Positions 1-8,530 of a stretch of 64,000 nt of DNA are shown here, one piece after another. The stretch spans positions 3,038,001 through 3,102,000 of the forward strand of contig NZ_CP186693.1 of assembly GCF_049532985.1 (NCBI RefSeq), given 5' to 3'. Both the position numbers and the translations under genes were made by a program. Under the pieces are notes generated by a model, which was given only the letters and a program-made list of their open reading frames with translations, made no database searches and was not told the DNA's origin. The first letter of the stretch is position 1, and each line of letters starts with the position of its first letter. The stretch comes from Promicromonospora sp049532985. Its GTDB lineage: Bacteria > Actinomycetota > Actinomycetes > Actinomycetales > Cellulomonadaceae.

Positions 1-783
1 GGCGGCGGCAACCTCGGCGTCGTGACCACGTTCGTGTTCGAGGCGCACCCGACCACCGACCTGTTCTTCGGCAGGATCACGTTCCCCGCCGCCGAGGCCG
101 CCGAGGTGCTCCAGGGCTGGGCGGAGTACCTGCGCACGGCGCCGGAGGAGCTCACGTCGATCGCGAACCTCGCCAACCCGTTCGCGGGCGGCCCGGAGGC
201 ACCGCTGGAGATCCACGTCGCGTTCGACGGGGACGATCAGGAGGCCGCGGACCGCGCGCTCGACCCGGTCCGTCGGCTGGGCACCGTCCTGGTCGACGAC
301 GTCGCCCTGACCGCCTACCCGGACGTGCTGGTCGAGGGGGCCACGCCGCCGCCGGGCATCCGGGTGCTCGCCCACGACGGGTTCGTGGAGCGGGACCAGG
401 TGCCGGAGGTGCTGCAGATCCTGGCGGAGGTCGGCACGTCGGCGGGATCGCCGTCGATCGCGATCCGCACCGTCGGGGGCGCGGTGGCGCGGGTGGCGGG
501 CGATGCCACCGCGTACGCGCACCGGCAGGCGGAGCTGATGGTGGCCACGGTCACGGGCGGGCCGGAGGCGGTCGTCGAGGCCGCGCGTCCGGGCGTGGAG
601 GCGATCTGGGACAAGCTCGCGCCGCACCTGCGCGGGGCCTACGCGAACTTCCTGACGTCGGCCACGGAGCAGGACGTGGCGGACGTCTACCCGGCCGGGA
701 CCTACGACCGGCTCGCGGCGGTCAAGCGCCGGTACGACCCCGCCAACCTGTTCGCGCACAACCTCAACGTACGGCCGGCGTAG
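1..783 (+). CDS. FAD-linked oxidase with BBE domain, 5'-truncated by window edge
   Basis: The reading frame is open from base 1, so the true start lies to the left. It begins inside the GGGNLGVVT motif, which closes the FAD-binding (PCMH) domain of the berberine-bridge/6-hydroxynicotine oxidase family, and a substrate-domain-like stretch follows. It ends with a typical BBE signature (LAAVKRRYDPANLFAHN), in which the YDP..LF..N segment packs against the flavin. About 260 codons are visible of a usual 450-480. Family members are flavin oxidases of sugars, alkaloids or phenolics; the substrate cannot be told from this part. An in-frame GTG at 22 is internal, not the start. Confidence 0.88.
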   Translation, partial: GGGNLGVVTTFVFEAHPTTDLFFGRITFPAAEAAEVLQGWAEYLRTAPEELTSIANLANPFAGGPEAPLEIHVAFDGDDQEAADRALDPVRRLGTVLVDDVALTAYPDVLVEGATPPPGIRVLAHDGFVERDQVPEVLQILAEVGTSAGSPSIAIRTVGGAVARVAGDATAYAHRQAELMVATVTGGPEAVVEAARPGVEAIWDKLAPHLRGAYANFLTSATEQDVADVYPAGTYDRLAAVKRRYDPANLFAHNLNVRPA

Positions 784-956
784 GACGCGCGGTGCGCCCC
801 GGAACCGGGGCGCACCACAGGCCGGAGTGACGTATCTCATGTCGGATATAACCGTCAAGCGCTACCAGGACTGACCCCTCGGCCGTAACGCGATTGTGAC
901 TTTCTGGCCGACCCGGGTTACGGTCGGTCCCGCTCGCGGGGAATTCCGTGGGCACT

Positions 957-1133
957 CGTGGTGGACGCCGAGCCCTGTCACCGCCGCGAGATCTGCTCGA
1001 GAACAGATGACAGGGACGGGGGAACCACGAAGACGGGCACCGACGGTGCCCTTGGGGTGAAGCCGCACCAGCACGACGCGGCCGGGTCATTCTCCGATCC
1101 GAATCCGACAGCTCACCTCGCAGGCGCCGGGAG
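957..1133 (+). promoter_or_regulatory. c-di-AMP riboswitch (ydaO/yuaA class)
   Basis: The leader before the NlpC/P60 gene carries the conserved blocks of the ydaO-type riboswitch in order: GCCGAGCCCTGTC near 967, GACAGGGACGGGGGAACC near 1009-1026, TTGGGGTGAAGCCGC near 1052, and CCGAATCCGACAGCTCACCT with CGCAGGCGCC at 1099-1129. The last block runs into the ribosome binding site (GGGAG, 1129-1133). In actinomycetes this class sits before resuscitation-factor and NlpC/P60 wall hydrolases, and c-di-AMP binding lowers their expression. A weak promoter (TTGTGA 894-899, TACGGT 919-924, 19-base spacer) lies upstream. Block identity is read by eye, not by covariance model. Confidence 0.88.
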
Positions 1134-1141
1134 AAATCGTT

Positions 1142-2002
1142 GTGAACACACGCACGCCCGGGCGGCATCGTGCTGCCCACCCGCCCATCACACCGCTGAC
1201 ACCGTTCTCACGTGCCGCCGCACGCGGCCTGTCCGCGACCGCCCGCCGTGGCGCGGTCGTCGCCGCCGGCTCGGGACTCCTCGTCTCCCTGCTCGGCGCC
1301 CCCGCCCACGCCGCCCCCGCGAGCGACCCGGGCACCAGCACGGCCGAGCTCAAGACCGTGAAGGACGCCGTCAAGGACGCCGCCCGCAAGGACGCCGCCC
1401 GCACGGAGGCGGCCGCCGCCGAGGTGACCACCGCCGCGCTCACGACGGCGCAGGCCGACACCGCTCCCGCGGTCCGGGTCGCCGCCGACAGCGAGTTCAC
1501 GCTCGAGACCGGCACCATCAAGGTCACCCCGGCCCCCGAGCCGGAGCCGGAGCCCGAGCCCGTCGTCGAGCCCGAGCCGGAGCCCGTCGTGGAGGAGGCC
1601 GTCGCCGAGGCGGAGCCGGTCGCGGAGACCGTCCAGGAGCCCGTCGAGGAGGCCGCCCCGGTGTCCGCCTCGGGGTCCGCCATCGTCGACATCGCCATGC
1701 AGTACCTCGGCGTGCCGTACCTGTGGGCGGGCTCCACCCCCGCCGGGTTCGACTGCTCCGGCTTCACCTCGTACGTGTACGCGCAGGTCGGCATCGACCT
1801 GCCGCGCACGTCCTCGGAGCAGCGCTACGCCGGCACCGCGGTCTCCGCGGACGCCGCACAGCCCGGTGACCTGATCTGGTCCCCCGGCCACATCGCCATC
1901 TACGCGGGCGACGGCATGCAGATCGAGGCCCCGGTGCCCGGCGAGACCGTCCGCTACACGTCGATCTGGCAGGACGCCCCGGTCTTCATCCACGTCGGCT
2001 GA
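1142..2002 (+). CDS. Secreted NlpC/P60 peptidoglycan endopeptidase
   Basis: A 286-aa exported cell-wall hydrolase with a GTG start and GGGAG eight bases upstream. Residues 1-57 form a long signal peptide ending in AHA. Residues 65-175 are a low-complexity linker rich in Ala/Lys, then Pro-Glu repeats (PEPEPEP), suiting a wall-spanning spacer. Residues 178-286 are the NlpC/P60 fold with the nucleophile in DCSGF (Cys205) and the general base His250 in PGHIAIY. These enzymes cut the gamma-D-Glu/diaminopimelate-type bond in stem peptides. No LysM or SH3 targeting domain is seen. Control by the c-di-AMP riboswitch in the leader is expected. Confidence 0.9.
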   Translation: MNTRTPGRHRAAHPPITPLTPFSRAAARGLSATARRGAVVAAGSGLLVSLLGAPAHAAPASDPGTSTAELKTVKDAVKDAARKDAARTEAAAAEVTTAALTTAQADTAPAVRVAADSEFTLETGTIKVTPAPEPEPEPEPVVEPEPEPVVEEAVAEAEPVAETVQEPVEEAAPVSASGSAIVDIAMQYLGVPYLWAGSTPAGFDCSGFTSYVYAQVGIDLPRTSSEQRYAGTAVSADAAQPGDLIWSPGHIAIYAGDGMQIEAPVPGETVRYTSIWQDAPVFIHVG

Positions 2003-2026
2003 CCGCCGTCGTCCGACCGAGGTACC

Positions 2027-2062
2027 CCGAAGGGCCCGCACCACGTGGTGCGGGCCCTTCGG
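2027..2062. terminator. 18-bp perfect inverted repeat, likely terminator
   Basis: A perfect palindrome with 18-base arms meeting at 2044/2045 (arm core GAAGGGCCCGCACCAC) starts 25 bases after the NlpC/P60 stop codon. There is no T run, as is common for actinomycete terminators. It separates the hydrolase from the permease gene on the same strand. Confidence 0.7.
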
Positions 2063-2122
2063 CGTCCCACGGGGTGGCCGCACGCTCGCCGCGGGGGCGG
2101 TGGCGGTGGCAGGATCACCGGC

Positions 2123-3547
2123 ATGAGCTCACCCACGAGCGTCGAGACCAACGCCCTGAACACCATCGACGAGTCCGAGCGGCGCGGGTCGCCGCGGAAC
2201 CTGTTCTGGCCGTGGTTCGGCGCCAACGTCTCCGTGCTGGGCCTCGGGTACGGCTCCTACCTGCTCGGGTTCGCCGTGTCGTTCTGGCAGGCCGTGGTGG
2301 TGGGCGTGGTCGGCATCGTGGTGTCGTTCCTGTTCTGCGGGTTCATCTCGCTGGCCGGACGGCGCGGGTCGGCGCCCACCATGGTGCTGTCCCGGGCGGC
2401 GTTCGGTGTCCGTGGCAACGCGCTGCCGTCGCTCCTGTCCTGGATCCTCACCGTCGGCTGGGAGACGGTCCTGGTCGCCCTGGCCACGCTCGCGACCTCC
2501 ACCGTGCTCGGCGCCCTGGGCTGGGGCGGCGGCACCGTCACCAAGGTCGTGGCCCTCGTGGTGGTGGCGGGCATCGTCGTGGTGGCCGGCGTCTTCGGCT
2601 TCGACCTCGTCATGCGGCTGCAGGTCGTGATCACCGTGCTGACCGCCGTGCTCACCGTCGTCTACGTCGTCCTGGTGCTCGACCACGTCGACTGGGCCAC
2701 GGTCGCCGCGATCCCCGCGGGCGGCAGCCCGCAGGTGATCGGCGGGCTCGTGTTCATGATGACGGGCTTCGGCCTGGGCTGGGTCAACATGGCCGCCGAC
2801 TACTCGCGCTACCTCCCCCGCTCCGCGTCCGGCCCGGGCATCGTCGGCTGGACCACGTTCGGCGCCTCGCTCGCCCCCGTCGCCCTGCTCGTGTTCGGCC
2901 TGCTGCTCGCCGGATCCGACCCCGTGCTCGACGAGGCGATCGGCGCCGACCCCATCGGCGCCCTGTCGACCCTCCTGCCCACCTGGTTCCTCGTCCCGTT
3001 CGCCGTGGTGGCCCTGGCGGGGCTGATCGGCGGCGCCGCCCTGGACATCTACTCCTCCGGGCTGGCCCTGCTGTCCCTCGGGCTGCCCGCGCCGCGCTGG
3101 GTCGCCGCCGCCATCGACGGCGCCCTCATGGTGCTCGGCGCCGTCTACGTCGTGTTCGTCGCCGACTCCTTCATCGGCCCCTTCCAGGGCTTCCTCATCA
3201 CGCTCGGCGTGCCCGTCGCCGCCTGGTGCGGCGTGCTGCTCGCCGACATCCTGCTGCGCCGCCGCGACTACGCCGACGCCGACCTGTACGACCCGGCCGG
3301 CCGCTACGGCTCCGTGAACTGGGCCGCCGTGCTGCTGGTCGTGGGCGGCACCGTCGTCGGCTGGGGCCTGGTGACCAACACCTACGCGCCGTGGCTCGCC
3401 TGGCAGGGCTACCTCCTGGGCCCCCTCGGCGGCATCGAGGGAAGCTGGGCGTTCGCCAACCTGGGCGTGCTCGTCGCCCTCGTGATCGGGTTCGCCGGGA
3501 CGCTCGTGCTGAGCGCCCGCCGCGTGCGGCGTCAGGAGGGGCGATGA
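2123..3547 (+). CDS. NCS1-family purine/cytosine permease
   Basis: A 474-aa integral membrane protein with about 12 hydrophobic segments. It has the NCS1 hallmarks: an N-terminal NLFWPWFGANVSVLGLGYGS segment, a glycine-rich helix GRRGSAPTMVLSRAAFGVRGN, and NMAADYSRYLPR in the middle. The family imports cytosine, purines, allantoin or related bases by cation symport. The ATG at 2123 is preferred over upstream in-frame codons, which would run through the terminator palindrome; AGGA lies eight bases before it. Its stop overlaps the isochorismatase start (ATGA), so uptake and amide-type hydrolysis of one N-compound are probably coupled; this pairing is inference. Confidence 0.9.
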   Translation: MSSPTSVETNALNTIDESERRGSPRNLFWPWFGANVSVLGLGYGSYLLGFAVSFWQAVVVGVVGIVVSFLFCGFISLAGRRGSAPTMVLSRAAFGVRGNALPSLLSWILTVGWETVLVALATLATSTVLGALGWGGGTVTKVVALVVVAGIVVVAGVFGFDLVMRLQVVITVLTAVLTVVYVVLVLDHVDWATVAAIPAGGSPQVIGGLVFMMTGFGLGWVNMAADYSRYLPRSASGPGIVGWTTFGASLAPVALLVFGLLLAGSDPVLDEAIGADPIGALSTLLPTWFLVPFAVVALAGLIGGAALDIYSSGLALLSLGLPAPRWVAAAIDGALMVLGAVYVVFVADSFIGPFQGFLITLGVPVAAWCGVLLADILLRRRDYADADLYDPAGRYGSVNWAAVLLVVGGTVVGWGLVTNTYAPWLAWQGYLLGPLGGIEGSWAFANLGVLVALVIGFAGTLVLSARRVRRQEGR

Positions 3548-4185
3548 CGAGCGGGGCCCGGGCGGGCGGGGCGCTCGACGTCGGGCCCGGTGGTGCCGGG
3601 GCCGGTGGTGCCGGGGCCGGTGCGGGCGGGCCGGATGCCGCGCTGGTCGTGATCGACATGCAGGACGTGTTCGCCCGGCCGCCCAGCCCCTGGGCCTCCC
3701 CCGACTACCCGCGCGCGCTCGCCGGCACCCGCCGTCTGCTCCCTGCGTTCGCGGGCCGCACGGTGCTCACGCGGTACGTCGCCCCCGCCGTACCCGACGG
3801 CGCCTGGCGCGCCTACTTCGACCAGTGGCCGTTCGCGCTGGTCGCACCCGACGACCCGCTGTACGAGATCACCGACCTGGGCGACGTCGCAGCGGCGGGT
3901 GCGCCCGTGGTCACCGCCACCACGTTCGGCAAGTGGGGCCCCGACCTGGCGGCCGCCACCCGCGACGCCGGCGAGCTGGTGCTGGCGGGCGTGGCCACCG
4001 ACTGCTGCGTGATCTCCACGGCGCTCGCCGCCGCCGACGCCGGCCGCCACGTGCTCGTCGTCGAGGACGCCTGCGCGGGCTCGACGCCGGAGAACCACGA
4101 GCGCGCCCTGGCGATCATGCGCCTGTACGCCCCGCTGATCGAGGTGACGACCACCGAGGCCGTCCTGGCGACAACCCACCCTTGA
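3544..4185 (+). CDS. Isochorismatase-family cysteine hydrolase
   Basis: A 213-aa protein of the isochorismatase-like hydrolase superfamily. The catalytic triad is visible: Asp38 in VVIDMQD, Lys130 in FGKWGPDL and Cys155 in GVATDCCV. The latter forms the family's T-D-x-C-V nucleophile loop. Relatives hydrolyse nicotinamide, carbamoylsarcosine, ureidoacrylate or similar amides. The first 30 residues are a Gly/Ala repeat made by a 15-18-base direct repeat, absent from the family core and probably disordered; a start nearer residue 29 cannot be excluded. The start overlaps the stop of the NCS1 permease, suggesting the two handle the same imported base-derived substrate. Confidence 0.87.
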   Translation: MTSGARAGGALDVGPGGAGAGGAGAGAGGPDAALVVIDMQDVFARPPSPWASPDYPRALAGTRRLLPAFAGRTVLTRYVAPAVPDGAWRAYFDQWPFALVAPDDPLYEITDLGDVAAAGAPVVTATTFGKWGPDLAAATRDAGELVLAGVATDCCVISTALAAADAGRHVLVVEDACAGSTPENHERALAIMRLYAPLIEVTTTEAVLATTHP

Positions 4186-4237
4186 CCATGCGGTTGCTGC
4201 CAGGATCGGGTCCGTACCGACAGCAACCGCATGGTCA
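4183..4237. terminator. 17-bp inverted repeat across the isochorismatase stop codon
   Basis: Arms TGACCATGCGGTTGCTG (4183-4199) and its exact complement (4221-4237) enclose a 21-base loop. The left arm includes the TGA stop of the preceding gene and the right arm ends 22 bases before the next start. It may terminate transcription or act as an operator for the following lactonase gene. Confidence 0.55.
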
Positions 4238-4258
4238 CCATGCACGAAGGAGGTAGGT

Positions 4259-5152
4259 GTGACCGGCAACAGGATCCGTGCCCGGTGGGAACGTCACGAC
4301 GAGCGGTTCTCGCCCGTCCACGGCGACACGTACGCGACGGTGCACTACGACGAGGGCAGCTGGCTGGAGGGCCCCGCCTGGTCGGCCGCCTGGCGGACGG
4401 TGCTGTTCAGCGACATCCCGAACGACCGGGTGCTCTCCTGGGACGAGGCGACGGGCGCCGTCGGTGTCTGGCGGAGCCCGGGTGGGTACGCGAACGGCCG
4501 CACCGTCGACCGGGCCGGCCGCATGCTCCAGTGCGAGCACGGCAGCCGCTCGGTCACGCGCACCGAGCCGGACGGGACGGTGACCACGCTCGCCGACCGA
4601 TGGCAGGGCAAGCGGTTCAACAGCCCCAACGACCTGGTCGAACGCAGCGACGGGAGCGTGTGGTTCACCGACCCGTCCTACGGCATCCAGAGCGACTACG
4701 AGGGTTTCGCGGCACCACCCGAGATCGACGGCTGCCACGTCTACCGCCGCGACCCTGACGGCACCGTCACCCAGGTCGCCGACGACTTCACGGGGCCCAA
4801 CGGCCTCGCCTTCTCCGCCGACGAACGCACCCTCTACGTCACCGACAGCGAGCGCAAGCACCTGCGGCGCTTCGACGTCGCCCCCGACCTCACGCTCTCC
4901 GGCGGCGACATGCTGGCCACGTGCGACGCGGGCACGTTCGACGGCATCCGGGTGGACGACGCCGGGCGGATCTGGGCGGCCGCGCACGACGGCCTGCACT
5001 GCATCGACCCGGACGGCACCCTGCTCGGCAAGCTGCTGCTGCCCGAGGTCTGCTCGAACCTGACCTTCGGCGGCGCCAAGCGCAACGTGCTGTTCGTGAC
5101 GGCGACGAACCTGCTGCTCTCGATCCGGGTGACGGCGACCGGGATCCGCTGA
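4259..5152 (+). CDS. SMP-30/gluconolactonase-family lactonase
   Basis: A 297-aa cytoplasmic six-bladed beta-propeller of the SMP-30/gluconolactonase/LRE family. Key metal-site residues lie in the expected order: Glu37 in LEGPAW, Asn124 in NSPNDLV, Asn181 in GPNGLAFS and the Asp of FDGIRVD near 229. WFTDPSYGI and LYVTDS are further blade signatures. The family opens sugar lactones such as D-glucono-1,5-lactone with a divalent cation. It starts at GTG with an excellent GAAGGAGG five bases upstream. It is separated from the permease/isochorismatase pair by an inverted repeat, so it may be its own transcript. Substrate is unknown. Confidence 0.88.
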   Translation: MTGNRIRARWERHDERFSPVHGDTYATVHYDEGSWLEGPAWSAAWRTVLFSDIPNDRVLSWDEATGAVGVWRSPGGYANGRTVDRAGRMLQCEHGSRSVTRTEPDGTVTTLADRWQGKRFNSPNDLVERSDGSVWFTDPSYGIQSDYEGFAAPPEIDGCHVYRRDPDGTVTQVADDFTGPNGLAFSADERTLYVTDSERKHLRRFDVAPDLTLSGGDMLATCDAGTFDGIRVDDAGRIWAAAHDGLHCIDPDGTLLGKLLLPEVCSNLTFGGAKRNVLFVTATNLLLSIRVTATGIR

Positions 5153-5271
5153 GGCGCTCGACCGGGCGGCCGGACGAGCACGCGACCGGACGACCGCGCG
5201 AGCACGCGAGCACGCGAGCGCGCCGAGGCCGTGCCGGACGCCGCCGGACGTCGAGCACCAATGCCGAGCGG

Positions 5272-5358
5272 CCGGGGAAGGTGCCCCGCGAAGGTCGGTC
5301 ACTCTGCGTCGACATTGTCTACACGGAGTGACCGACCTTCGCGGGGCACCTTCCCCGG
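5272..5358. terminator. Long palindromic repeat (33-bp perfect arms), copy A
   Basis: Arms at 5272-5304 and 5326-5358 are exact complements (33 bases), with partial pairing continuing into the 21-base centre. It lies between the convergent lactonase and YbaK genes and can serve both as terminator. Its centre (GTCACTCTGCGT...TTGTCTAC...GAGTGAC) is shared with the hairpin at 45105-45141, so it appears to belong to a dispersed repeat family rather than being a one-off terminator. Confidence 0.8.
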
Positions 5359-5467
5359 GCGGCAACGGCACGCACCACGGACACCGCACGGGCCACGGTC
5401 CAGGTCCGCTTGCCCGCCCCGCCCTCCGGCAGTCCCAGATCGGTGCTCGAGCACACTCAGACCACCT

Positions 5468-5588
5468 CCACGCTCGACGCTCCGGCACGCCAAGCCCGCT
5501 CCACGCTCAATGCTCCGGCACACCAAGCCCGCCTCCACACTCAATGCTCCAACGTGCTCAGCCGGCTTCCACGCTCGACAGCTCGGGA
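5468..5588. repeat. Tandem 33-34-bp repeat, about 3.5 degenerate copies
   Basis: Units begin with CCACGCTCGACGCTCCGGCA or close variants at 5468, 5501, 5535 and 5569. Unit length is 33-34 bases, and divergence grows towards the end. They fill the 438-base gap between the convergent lactonase and YbaK genes together with the palindrome at 5272-5358. I see no convincing coding sequence here; the even spacing without unique spacers rules out a CRISPR array. Confidence 0.75.
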
Positions 5589-5590
5589 GC

Positions 5591-6079
5591 TCAGTTCCCG
5601 GGTGTGACCGGTGTCGGCGTGCCGCCCGTGATGCGGACGAGCTCGGCGAACGTCGTCGGGAAGACGGTCTTGGCGTGGCCCGCGGCAGCCCACACCTCGG
5701 CGTGCTCGGAGAGCGCCGTGTCCACGTACGTCGGCACCGGTGCCGGGTGGCCCACCGGCGCGACGCCACCGATGACCTGGCCCGTTGCTTCCTTGACCTG
5801 GTCCTTCGAGGCGCGGGTGATGGTCGCTCCGACCTGCTCGCCCAACCACGCCGTGTCCACGCGGTGGGCGCCGGAGGTGAGCACGAGCGTCGGCGTCCCG
5901 TCGAACAGGAACACGAGGGAGTTCGCGATCTGCCCCACCTCGATGCCGAGGTGCGCGGCAGCGAGCGCGGCGGTGGTGGCGGCGTCGTCGAGCCAGCGGA
6001 CCTGGCCGGTGGCGCCGGCCTCCGCGAGCGCAGCGGTGACCTTCTCGACGGCGGGATGACGGGGCGACGAGTTCGACAT
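5591..6079 (-). CDS. ybaK: YbaK/EbsC-type aminoacyl-tRNA deacylase
   Basis: A 162-aa YbaK/aminoacyl-tRNA editing domain protein covering the whole family length. The signature GQVIGGVAPVGHP lies near residue 100 and KTVFPTTFAEL near the C-terminus. The family hydrolyses mischarged tRNAs (for example Cys-tRNA-Pro) in trans. The ATG at 6079 fits the family N-terminus (SPRHPAVEKV); upstream in-frame codons run into the palindrome at 6143-6214 and were dropped. It stands alone, transcribed from right to left and closed by the long palindrome at 5272-5358. Confidence 0.9.
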   Translation of the reverse strand: MSNSSPRHPAVEKVTAALAEAGATGQVRWLDDAATTAALAAAHLGIEVGQIANSLVFLFDGTPTLVLTSGAHRVDTAWLGEQVGATITRASKDQVKEATGQVIGGVAPVGHPAPVPTYVDTALSEHAEVWAAAGHAKTVFPTTFAELVRITGGTPTPVTPGN

Positions 6080-6142
6080 GCGCCAGATGGTAGACACCGC
6101 CCACCACGACGAGCCCGCTGTTTTGGCCCCCCGGTCCACAAG

Positions 6143-6214
6143 GTGCGCTTCTACCCAGCGATTGCGCCCAGATTCGAGGTGCCATCTGGGCGCAATCGCT
6201 GGGTAGAAGCGCAC
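6143..6214. terminator. 31-bp perfect hairpin, likely terminator
   Basis: Exact 31-base arms (6143-6173 and 6184-6214; core CTACCCAGCGATTGCGCCCA) with a 10-base loop. It sits 90-160 bases past the stop of the 702-aa pilin-like gene on the same strand and just upstream of the YbaK gene, so it most likely ends the 702-aa gene transcript. There is no T run. Confidence 0.75.
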
Positions 6215-6305
6215 TTTCTGGGTGGGCGGACGCTTCCGGGGAACGGTGCCGCGGCGGGGAGCAGGCGGGTGCGGGGAGTGCGCGGCACGCCGGCCGGGAG
6301 CTCGG

Positions 6306-8414
6306 TCACGGGTTGTCGAAGCTCGAACCACCGCGGAAGGTCGGGGTCGGCGGAGCCGAGAACTCGGTCGTGTAGTAGTCGTCGGGCGCCTCGAAGTCCT
6401 TGGCCCGGCACTGGGGCGCCGGTGACGTCGTCTGCTTGTTGCCGTCCACGTCGGTCACCTCGAAGGACGACTCCGAGAGGGTGCGGTTCTCGTCGACCGA
6501 GGTGAAGTCGACCTTGAACAGGTCCAGGCCCTCCCACTTGAGGCCGTACCCGCCGCCCTCGGTCACCTTGTCCATGTCGTACTTGAGCTCGCGCACGTTG
6601 GCGTAGTCCTGGGCGGCCTCGTACAGCTCGCCGCCCTCGGAGTCCTCGCCGTTGATCTCGACATCACCCTTCTTCAGGGTGCCGTCGTCGTTGCGGGGGA
6701 AGATCTCGTCGATCTTCGGGCCGAGCTTCTCGCGCAGCTCCGGGTACTGGTTGAAATCGATGATCAGCTCGGTCTTCGAGAGAGTGCCCTCCTCCTCCTG
6801 CTTGCTGTAGCCACCGGTCGCCTTGAAGCCGTAGGGCAGCACCACGTCGATGTCGATGCCGGCCTTGTAGAGCGTCTTCATCACCTGGTCGTCCATCGCG
6901 ATCGTGAGCTTGGACAGCTTGCCGTCCTTGTCCCAGATCACCGACGTGCTCGTGGTGCCCTTCCACTCCATGCCGACCTGCCCCTTGCCCTTGCCCTTCC
7001 CGGAGCTCGTCTCCTTGTCGTTCTTCTTGGTGAAGGGCTGCTTGCCGGACAGCTCCGCCCCGATGAGGAAGCCGCCGATGTCGGAGGACGTGTACGTGGC
7101 GGTCGTCGAGCCGTCCGACCACTGCCGGTCCTCGACCTGGATCTCGCCCTCGTAGCCGCCGTCGACCATGCCCTTGAGCTCGACGGGGCCCACCCCGGCA
7201 CCCCACTTGAGACCACCCTTGAGCTTGACCTTCTTGATGTCGCTCGTGGACGTCGCGACGAGGTGGTGGTCGGGCTCCTCGTCCTGCAGGTCCATCACGT
7301 CGCCGACGTCGGGCATGTGGTCCGGCGGCGGCGGGCAGTAGGTGCTCAGGTGGGGTGGCGGGCAGTGCGTCGGCGGGGAGCTCACGATCTCCGCCGACAG
7401 AGAGTACTTCTTGTACCAGTCGATCCAGTCCTGGGCCTTGCGCATGTCCGTGAACTCGTAGGTGTAGTCCTCGGCGTATCCGGTGATGCCCGCGATGTCG
7501 AAGGCGATGGGTGTACCGCCCACGTCGCTGCCGCTGGCGCCCACGCCGAACTCCACGCCCTTGAGGATGTGGATGCGGATGCGCCCGTCGCCGAGCTTCT
7601 CGATGAGCGTGCCGTTGCTGTCACCCCAGCGGAAGAACAGGAACTGGATGTTCGTGCTGTCCACGTGCCCCGTGGCCTCCACCACGCACGGCAGTTCCAT
7701 CGACGCGTACTTCTCGGAGATGCAGTTGGCGAGTTCCCCCGACCGGGCGGCGCGTTCCTTGCCGGCCACGGCGTCCTCGTAGGCGGCCCACTCGGCCTCG
7801 CAGCCCTTCGGCACCGGCAGCTCGCGGCAGCCCACCTGCACCTTCGGGGGTGCGTCCTCGTCGATGTCGCCGCTGGTGGGCATCGCGTTGGCGCAGCTCT
7901 TGTCGTTGGGGTCGTCCTTCGGGCCACCCCTGCCGTCGAGCACGCAGTCCACGAAGTCCTGGATCTCGCCCTCCTGGTACACCCGGTCCTCGCGCGCCCG
8001 GTCCAGGTGCCCCTCGGGCATGTTCGCCGAGAAGCAGATGGTCGGGCCCGGGTACCAGACGCAGTCGATCTGGACCACCGCCGTGTCCCACTGCGACTCG
8101 GGCTTGTCCACGAAGTCGAAGGTGACGTCGTCCTCGCACCGTCCCGTCGGCGGGCTGTAGTCGTCGCCCGGGCCGCCCTCGCCGTCGCCCTCCCCGGCCC
8201 CGCCCTCGTCGCCGGGGCCAGTGGCGACGTCGGCGCACGTCTCGACCCCGGCCGCGTCGCCCACGGAGCTGACCGCGCAGAGCAGCTTCTGCTGCACGGC
8301 CACCCCGACGGGTGTCGCCGCGCCGATCACGAGCGCGACCACGAGCAGGACCACGCCGGTCACTGCGACGTACTCCGTCAGTGCCTGGCCCGCCTCGCGC
8401 TCTTGTCTGGTCAC
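6306..8414 (-). CDS. Large pilin-headed exported protein, paralog 1 (lacks C-terminal domain)
   Basis: A 702-aa protein of unrecognised function. Residues 1-35 are an Flp/type IV prepilin head: basic leader, cleavage site EAG|QALTEYV (Glu+5, Tyr+6), a hydrophobic helix, then ATPVG and CAV, matching the real Flp pilin at 18564. Residues 60-690 form a Cys-containing exported region shared with the 831- and 870-aa proteins (VQIDCVWYP, KVQVGC, DGRIRIHILKG, LIIDFNQYPELRE). A Pro-rich insert with spaced Cys and His lies near residue 350. It ends at FSAPPTPTF..., about 115 residues short of the paralogs. The GTG start at 8414 matches the position seen in the paralogs. Display on or export by the Tad machinery is inferred. 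Confidence 0.82.
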   Translation of the reverse strand: MTRQEREAGQALTEYVAVTGVVLLVVALVIGAATPVGVAVQQKLLCAVSSVGDAAGVETCADVATGPGDEGGAGEGDGEGGPGDDYSPPTGRCEDDVTFDFVDKPESQWDTAVVQIDCVWYPGPTICFSANMPEGHLDRAREDRVYQEGEIQDFVDCVLDGRGGPKDDPNDKSCANAMPTSGDIDEDAPPKVQVGCRELPVPKGCEAEWAAYEDAVAGKERAARSGELANCISEKYASMELPCVVEATGHVDSTNIQFLFFRWGDSNGTLIEKLGDGRIRIHILKGVEFGVGASGSDVGGTPIAFDIAGITGYAEDYTYEFTDMRKAQDWIDWYKKYSLSAEIVSSPPTHCPPPHLSTYCPPPPDHMPDVGDVMDLQDEEPDHHLVATSTSDIKKVKLKGGLKWGAGVGPVELKGMVDGGYEGEIQVEDRQWSDGSTTATYTSSDIGGFLIGAELSGKQPFTKKNDKETSSGKGKGKGQVGMEWKGTTSTSVIWDKDGKLSKLTIAMDDQVMKTLYKAGIDIDVVLPYGFKATGGYSKQEEEGTLSKTELIIDFNQYPELREKLGPKIDEIFPRNDDGTLKKGDVEINGEDSEGGELYEAAQDYANVRELKYDMDKVTEGGGYGLKWEGLDLFKVDFTSVDENRTLSESSFEVTDVDGNKQTTSPAPQCRAKDFEAPDDYYTTEFSAPPTPTFRGGSSFDNP

Positions 8415-8530
8415 GTCGCGAAGCTAGGTTCAAGCGATGAACCGGAGGCAACACCCAGGCGTCTTTTGCGCCTTTGGCACCAAATTTGGGCCCGGGGACC
8501 TACGACAGCGCGCCGAGTGTCGGGTCCCGC

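Noticed and set aside
4235..5488. 417-codon open frame on the minus strand opposite the SMP-30 gene
   Set aside because: It is the mirror of a GC-rich gene; no family motif and no ribosome binding site, while the plus-strand lactonase has strong motifs.
5468..5588. CRISPR array
   Set aside because: Repeats are contiguous without unique spacers and no cas genes are in the window.
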